The notes beneath the pieces are model-generated. The model was not told the origin of the DNA and made no database searches. It saw nothing but the letters and a program-made list of their open reading frames with translations. Source: Paracoccaceae bacterium (GTDB lineage Bacteria > Pseudomonadota > Alphaproteobacteria > Rhodobacterales > Rhodobacteraceae). Taken from it: 52,995 nt of DNA. The DNA is taken from the NCBI GenBank assembly GCA_030066905.1, contig JASJAR010000028.1, positions 1-52,995 of the forward strand. The letters are read 5' to 3'. Positions within the stretch are counted from its first letter, which is position 1; each line of letters starts with the position of its first letter. This document shows, in pieces, positions 48,274 to 52,995 of this stretch. The position numbers were made by a program, and so were the translations under genes.

Positions 48274-48933
48274 ATGATCGAGTTCGCAAATGTCAGCAAG
48301 TCCTTCTGGACGGGCACCCAGCGGAAGGTGATCCTCGACAAGGCGTCGTTCCGGGTGGAACTCGGCAATTCCTTCGGTGTCCTCGCACCGAACGGAACCG
48401 GCAAGACGACGCTTGTGAACATGATCGCCGGGCTCGAAAAGCCCGATGAAGGCGAGATCTACCGCAATTGCCGCGTGTCGTTTCCGCTGGGCTTCATGGG
48501 CGGGGTCATCTCGAAACTTTCGGCGATGGAAAACGCCCGGTTCATCGCCCGGCTCTACGGGCTCGATCCCGACTACGTCGAGGCGTTCTGCCGCTGGCTC
48601 TGCGGGCTCGACGAATATTTCGACATGCCGGTCGGCACCTATTCGTCCGGCATGCGCGCCCGGTTCAGCTTTGCATTGCTGCTCGCGCTCGAATTCGACA
48701 TCTACCTCATCGACGAAGGGATGCCGGGGACGACGGATGTCGAGTTCAACAAGAAGGCAGGCAACCTCCTGCGCGAACGGCTGGAGCGTGCGACGGTGAT
48801 CGTGGTATCCCACCAGGCCGAGACGCTGGAGAAGTTCTGCCGCTCGGCCGCCGTCCTCAAAGACGGCCGGCTTATCATGTTCGACACGCTGGAAGAGGCA
48901 AAGCGCCTGTATGACTACGAAACCCAAGGCTAG
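48274..48933 (+). CDS. kpsT: Capsule polysaccharide export ABC transporter ATPase (KpsT-like)
   Basis: A 219-residue ATPase starting MIEFANVSKSFWTG. Walker A reads APNGTGKTTLVNMIAGLE (the usual GxNGAGKST is altered to PNGTGKTT), signature YSSGMRARFSFAL, and Walker B IYLIDEGMPG. Capsule export ATPases of this kind pair with a KpsM permease; no permease is encoded next to it in the window. It overlaps the following gene by 23 nt and was probably cotranscribed with it. It belongs to the capsule ATPases rather than generic ABC transporters because of its length, the LGFMGGVISKLSAMENARF segment and the gene partner. Confidence 0.9.
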   Translation: MIEFANVSKSFWTGTQRKVILDKASFRVELGNSFGVLAPNGTGKTTLVNMIAGLEKPDEGEIYRNCRVSFPLGFMGGVISKLSAMENARFIARLYGLDPDYVEAFCRWLCGLDEYFDMPVGTYSSGMRARFSFALLLALEFDIYLIDEGMPGTTDVEFNKKAGNLLRERLERATVIVVSHQAETLEKFCRSAAVLKDGRLIMFDTLEEAKRLYDYETQG

Positions 48934-50641
48934 GAAGTTCCGCATCCGGCGCACCCGCCCGGTCAGCGCGGACGAGGCAAAGCGGGCGGCAGCGCCGATC
49001 TCCCAGGGGGCGCCGACGCCCCGACCGGACAAGGCCGGGTCTGGCGGGCCGGGCGGTGACGAGGCGTTCCTGCCCCCGCGCGATGACGGGTTCGGCGACA
49101 AGCCCTTTCCCGGATCCGCGGCCGCCGAAGCGCGCTCGCCGTCGCCGTCGAAACCGGCCCCGGCATCCGCAAGCACAGAAGACGTCCAGGCGGCTCTCGA
49201 AGCCATCGCAACCGAAGGCCTCACCGGGCGCCAGCTTCGCATGGCCCGGCGCCTTGCCGCAAAGCACGGGCTGACGCCGCAATCGGATTTCGACGCCGTC
49301 CGCCTCCTGCGCGCCAAGGGTATCGACCCGTTCGAGCGCTCGAGCCTTCTTGAACTGGTCGTGCCCGAGCAGAAAAAGGCCGATGGGTCCGGCGGAGCGG
49401 CGCCGTCGCCCTCGGGGTCGGGCCAGACGCTGCCGACGCGCATCGATCCGGTCAATACCCCGGCCCCGGCGGGCCCGCCGCCCGACATCGCCTCGCTCCG
49501 GGCGGCCGAAATCTCAGCGATGCAGACCGACATCGCCCGGCGCCGGCGCCGCAAGCTTCTGAGCCTCGCCGGCCGACTGAGCGCCTTCGTCTTTCTGCCC
49601 ACGATCCTGGCGGGGATCTACTACACGTTCGTCGCCACGCCGATGTACGCCACCCAATCGGAATTCGTCATCCAGCAGGCGGACGCGCCGCAGACCGGCA
49701 TGGCCGGTCTTTTCTCCGGCACCGGATTTGCGACCAGCCAGGACTCGATCACGGTCCAGAGCTACCTGCAGAGCCGCGACGCTATGCTGAGGCTCGACAA
49801 CGATCACGGGTTCATCGACCATTTCAGCGGCGATGACGTGGATATCCTCCAGCGGCTGGAGCCGGATGCGTCGAACGAGGACGCCTATAAGGTCTACAAA
49901 AAACGGGTATCGATCGGTTACGATCCGACCGAGGGCATCATCCGGATGGAAGTCGCGGCCGCCTCTCCCGAAAAGAGCCGCGAATTCTCCGAGGCGCTCA
50001 TCGCCTATGCCGAGGAACAGGTGGACAACCTCACCCAGCGCTTGCGGGAAGACCAGATGGCCGGCGCAATCGCGAGTTTCGAGGATTCCGAGGCCAAGAT
50101 GGTTGCCGCCCAGCAGCAGGTGCTGCGGCTGCAGGAACAGCTCGGGGTGCTGGACCCGGCCTCGGAGACCACCGGGCTGATGAGCCAGATCACCCAGTTC
50201 GAGGTGCAACTTGCCGAAAAGCGGCTCCAGCTCGAACAGCTTCTCGACAACACCCAGCCGAACCAGGCGCGGGTCTCGGGGGTGCGTGGCGACATCGACC
50301 GTCTTGAGGCGCTGATTGCCGACCTTCGTGCGCAGATGACCGAAAGCAATGCCGGTGCCGGCTCCCTAGCCTCGATCTCCGGCCAGCTCAGCATGGCCCA
50401 GGTCGACCTCGAAACCCGGACATTGATGATGCAGGAAGCGCTCCAGCAGCTCGAAAGCGCGCGGATCGAGGCCAACCGGCAGGTCCGCTATCTCTCGCTC
50501 GGCGTCAGCCCGGTTCCGCCCGACGAGCCGACCTACCCCAAGCCGTTCGAGAACACGCTGCTGGCGTTTCTGATCTTCGCGGGCGTCTACCTGATGGTGT
50601 CGCTGACGATGTCGATCCTGCGCGAACAGGTCTCTTCCTAA
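48911..50641 (+). CDS. kpsE: Capsule export inner-membrane protein (KpsE/Wzz-like), long N-terminal extension
   Basis: A 576-residue protein, longer than typical KpsE (about 380). Residues 1-~215 are a Pro/Ser/Ala-rich cytoplasmic region containing a conserved-looking helical stretch (EDVQAALEAIATEGLTGRQL, then MARRLAAKHGLTP). A membrane span lies near 221-241 (LSAFVFLPTILAGIYYTF), followed by a periplasmic coiled coil (about 340-520) with QFEVQLAEKRLQLEQLLDN and a second span near 548-570 (FENTLLAFLIFAGVYLM). Such proteins link inner- and outer-membrane export parts. The extension has no assigned function. Confidence 0.87.
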   Translation: MTTKPKARKFRIRRTRPVSADEAKRAAAPISQGAPTPRPDKAGSGGPGGDEAFLPPRDDGFGDKPFPGSAAAEARSPSPSKPAPASASTEDVQAALEAIATEGLTGRQLRMARRLAAKHGLTPQSDFDAVRLLRAKGIDPFERSSLLELVVPEQKKADGSGGAAPSPSGSGQTLPTRIDPVNTPAPAGPPPDIASLRAAEISAMQTDIARRRRRKLLSLAGRLSAFVFLPTILAGIYYTFVATPMYATQSEFVIQQADAPQTGMAGLFSGTGFATSQDSITVQSYLQSRDAMLRLDNDHGFIDHFSGDDVDILQRLEPDASNEDAYKVYKKRVSIGYDPTEGIIRMEVAAASPEKSREFSEALIAYAEEQVDNLTQRLREDQMAGAIASFEDSEAKMVAAQQQVLRLQEQLGVLDPASETTGLMSQITQFEVQLAEKRLQLEQLLDNTQPNQARVSGVRGDIDRLEALIADLRAQMTESNAGAGSLASISGQLSMAQVDLETRTLMMQEALQQLESARIEANRQVRYLSLGVSPVPPDEPTYPKPFENTLLAFLIFAGVYLMVSLTMSILREQVSS

Positions 50642-50663
50642 CCCATGGGAGGCGGGCGCCCGA

Positions 50664-50680
50664 GGGGCTTGCGCAGCCCC
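50664..50680. terminator. Short hairpin after kpsE
   Basis: GGGGCT-TGCGC-AGCCCC forms a 6-bp GC stem about 25 nt after the kpsE stop. No T-run follows. Confidence 0.4.
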
Positions 50681-50708
50681 CGGCCAATCAGTATCTAGCC
50701 CGAGCCGT

Positions 50709-50783
50709 TGGGGTGTAGCCAAGTGGTAAGGCAGCGGTTTTTGGTACCGTGTATCGTAGGTTCGAATCCTACCACCCCAGCCA
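50709..50783 (+). tRNA. tRNA-Gln (anticodon UUG)
   Basis: A full cloverleaf is visible: acceptor TGGGGTG pairs with CACCCCA, anticodon arm GCGGT-TTTTGGT-ACCGT with UUG at positions 34-36, T arm TAGGTTCGAATCCTA, and genomic CCA at the end (50781-50783). It is the last core gene before the recombinase region, and may mark an integration site. Confidence 0.97.
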
Positions 50784-51003
50784 GCACCAGATTTTCGTTT
50801 TATAACAACAAGTTAGCCCATATTTCGCCCCACTTTTCCGGGGCATGCAGCGAGTCCGACATCACTCCCTGGTCTCAGGTGGCACGTTTGGTCACAGAAT
50901 CTCTGGCCCGTCTCGAAATGCCCTGAAACCGCTAGCAGTTTGCAAAGAACGCATCGGTGGTGATTGAAAGGACATCCCAGACCACCCGACGCTCTGCTGT
51001 ACT
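50784..51003. other. 220-bp A/T-rich junction between tRNA-Gln and the recombinase
   Basis: No gene or recognised site is seen. Composition is visibly more A/T-rich (TTTTCGTTTTATAACAAC) than the genome average here. I could not see a second copy of the tRNA 3' end in the window, so attachment-site duplication is not shown. It is probably the end of the integrated element. Confidence 0.5.
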
Positions 51004-52679
51004 TCAGAGAGTTGCGAACAGCTCGCGCTGGTCGCGCCAGTCAGAGGGTATGTCATGTCGAAGGAGATACTCGCTGGTCAGTCCAACAGGCTGCTGGCCT
51101 TCGTAGACCCGCCGCACGATATCGGGTGCAAGAAACGCGAATTCCATGAGATGCTGCATACGGCGCTTAGAGATGCCTTCGGCCTCCGCGATCTCCGAGA
51201 ACGTTTTGCCTCTCTTGATCTCCGCAAGGTATCTGTATGCTCTGGCAATGTTCCTGAAGAGCTTCTCGTCACGTGGGCGTGCCTCACCGGTGACAACCAG
51301 CTTCGTTTCGACACCGCGCTTCCGATGCTGAAATGGCGCCGTGACTACCAGCCGCCGGGCGTCGATCGAATCCTCAGAAACGTCAAATTCGCTCGAGATG
51401 GCTTCGGTGGAGAGACCGACCCTGATCTGACCTGGCTCAATGACGATGCGGTCAACGAATCCGAGAAGCAGCGGACTGGCAGTGGTGCCATTGGCCGGCG
51501 CAACCGAAACTATGGCGGCGAGCTTGTTCCGGAGTATCGCCACCGCCGCCGCCGAACTCCCGGACGCAATATCACGGACAAATTCGGGGGCTTCCATCTT
51601 CCGGCGCACAAGGCCTTCAACGAGGGCCTCGAATTCAGGCCCGGTAACCGCCAGCCCGCGATGTCTTTCTTTCCGCTCTTTCTGATCAACCGGTTTGAGA
51701 CGTAGTAGCGTAGCCTTGTACCCGTGGCTGTCTTTGAATGCGTTGGGGTCAGCCGGTCGCCGGTTTCATCAAAAACCTTCCCGGCAAGCAGAGAAATCGG
51801 AGGCCTGCCAACATTGCGGCCTCGCCCGCCGGGCAGGCGTGCTCTCGTCGCCGCTGCCTGCAGGCTGATCTGAACCTCGTCCCACGCCTTTGGATCAATG
51901 AGCGGTGGATGGAGACCCTCATAGACATCGCCATGGTGCCGGATCCGTCCGGCATAGACCGGGTTGCTGAGGATGTACTGGACGTGCCCCCGGGAGAACT
52001 CCGTCCCACCGATCTGCTTTCCTGTCGACAGATGCCGCACCCGCGTCCGGAATCCCCGCGCGTCACATTCGTCTTTCACCGCTCGAATGGTGCCCCGTTC
52101 TCTGTAGAGCCTGTAGATCGTCCGGACGGTCTCAGCTTCGACCTCATTGATCTTCAGGCTGCGACCATCCGGATCGTAGCCGATCGGGACGCTTGACCCC
52201 ATCCAGAGGCCCTTCTTTTTGGAGGCTGAGATCTTGTCTCTGATGCGCTCCGCCGTCACCTCCCTTTCGAACTGGGCAAAAGAGAGCAGCATATTGAGGG
52301 TCAGCCGGCCCATGCTGGTTGCCGTATTGAAGGACTGTGTGACCGAGACGAACGATGCTCCCGCCGCATCGAGGCGGTCAACGATCTTTGCGAAGTCCGA
52401 CAGAGATCGCGTGAGCCGGTCAGTCTTATAGACGAGGATCTGGTCTACTTCCTCGTCATCAATCGCGGCCAGCAGGCGCATGAGCGCTGGCCGTTCGAGC
52501 GTGCCGCCCGACAAACCACCATCATCGTAGTGATCCGGCAGAAGAACCCAGCCTTCGGCTTTCTGACTTGCGATATAGGCGGCACAGGCCTCCCGCTGCG
52601 CATCGAGCGAGTTGAAGTCCTGTTCGAGGCCCTCTTCGGAACTCTTACGGGTGTAGATCGCACAGCGCAGACGTTTCAT
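51004..52679 (-). pseudogene. Large serine recombinase, frameshifted
   Basis: An N-terminal frame (start 52679, ATGA overlap with the DUF2924 gene) carries the catalytic domain: IYTRKSSEEG with the nucleophile Ser13, RLTRSLSDF, the recombinase domain ending SNRLIRKSGKKDIAGWRL and a zinc-like region. A second frame continues it: PEFEALVEGLVRRKMEAPEF and, after residue ~344, a C-terminal helix-turn-helix region ending with EYLLRHDIPSDWRDQREL. The join lies at 51636-51643, in a run of C; one extra base there would restore a protein of about 555 residues. So it is a frameshifted gene or a sequencing error. These enzymes integrate and excise phages or islands. Confidence 0.85.
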
Positions 52680-52990
52680 GATGCCTTGCCTCGCCCGGAA
52701 ACAAGCCCGAAGAACCGGGGCCCGGACCAGGTGGTCCCCGTGATCTTGCGGGAGATCGCGGACAGCGACCGGTAATCGCGCCCGTCGAAGCGAAAGCCCT
52801 CAAAGGTAACCTCGACCTGGTAGCTTCTCCCGTTCCACTCCCGGATCAGGAGCGCGCCGGGTTTCAGTGTGTCGGACGCTTTGTTTAAGGGACGCCGGTC
52901 GTCCGCGGCAGAGTTCAGGGCACGCCTCAGATAGGCAGGGATACCGCCGGAAGCGACGCTCTGCTCCTCCCAGATCAGAACCTTTCGCAT
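52676..52990 (-). CDS. DUF2924 family protein (5' end probably beyond the window)
   Basis: The C-terminal part of a DUF2924 protein: VLIWEEQSVASGG, GALLIREWNGRSYQVEVT and YRSLSAISRKITGTTW, then SGPRFFGLVSG. The listed start at 52990 is five bases from the edge, the frame stays open to the left, and family members are longer at the N-terminus, so it is probably partial. DUF2924 genes often precede a serine recombinase of this kind, as here with a 4-nt overlap. The role is unknown, possibly helping recombination. Confidence 0.88.
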   Translation of the reverse strand: MRKVLIWEEQSVASGGIPAYLRRALNSAADDRRPLNKASDTLKPGALLIREWNGRSYQVEVTFEGFRFDGRDYRSLSAISRKITGTTWSGPRFFGLVSGRGKAS

Positions 52991-52995
52991 GAGTT

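Overview
The window looks like a chromosomal segment of a high-GC alphaproteobacterium of the Rhodobacterales (Rhodobacter/Roseobacter group). This rests on recognised families and neighbourhoods: a MidA-type methyltransferase next to pgeF, two Hint-domain proteins, hsp20 next to a DUF1150 gene, a fused ATP sulfurylase/APS kinase, a class II (B12-dependent) ribonucleotide reductase, hisC-tyrC, and DUF2125, DUF1489 and extensin-like genes. Genes are tightly packed, with many 1-8 nt overlaps. GC-rich palindromic repeats occupy many of the gaps. Nearly everything is ordinary core genome; the last ~2 kb after a tRNA-Gln gene is accessory.

Layout. 1-2.9 kb: end of a MidA-type methyltransferase, pgeF, a small basic ORF and a Hint protein. 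3.2-4.8 kb: an Lrp regulator divergent from thioredoxin reductase, with a duplicated 18-bp motif between them. 5-9.8 kb: GNAT, sat/cysC, phzF-like, and a heat-shock unit (hsp20, DUF1150) behind an RpoH-like promoter. 9.5-12.9 kb: ydcH, purE-purK-nudix, and a GGDEF protein. 13-18.7 kb: Mn pyrophosphatase, HAD phosphatase, MaoC hydratase, ribF-ycgN-threonine aldolase, and a DsbA-like isomerase. 18.8-21.3 kb: prs and an MFS exporter. 21.4-26.8 kb: the F1 ATP synthase operon atpHAGDC (minus strand), interrupted between atpG and atpD by an A/T-richer membrane-protein gene. 27-36 kb: methyltransferase, gloB, clpA, a MotA/ExbB-like plus OmpA-like coiled-coil pair, a glutathione-degrading-type cyclotransferase and DUF2125. 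36.3-40 kb: extensin-like, tyrC, hisC, rpsD. 40-45 kb: second Hint protein, a poorly explained 755-bp gap, nrdJ and DUF1489. 45.3-48.1 kb: SseB-like, UDG-like, and an arsR-arsP operon. 48.3-50.6 kb: a capsule-export ATPase and inner-membrane chain-length/export protein. 50.7-53 kb: tRNA-Gln(UUG), then a frameshifted large serine recombinase and a DUF2924 gene running off the window.

How they work together. The operons match textbook modules: purine (purE/K), aromatic/histidine (hisC/tyrC), energy (atp), protein quality control (hsp20, clpA), FAD (ribF), arsenic resistance (arsR/arsP) and capsule export.

I found no CRISPR array and no recognisable complete defence system. The strongest oddities are a Cro/XRE-like helix-turn-helix plus a Gly-Glu hexanucleotide repeat in the linker of the ribonucleotide reductase, the foreign-looking gene inside the atp operon, a composite palindromic repeat whose two halves keep the same 52-bp offset at five loci, and a MotA/MotB-like stator pair with a very long coiled coil. 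Start sites are my choices from reading ribosome-binding sites and family N-termini by eye; no searches were run.
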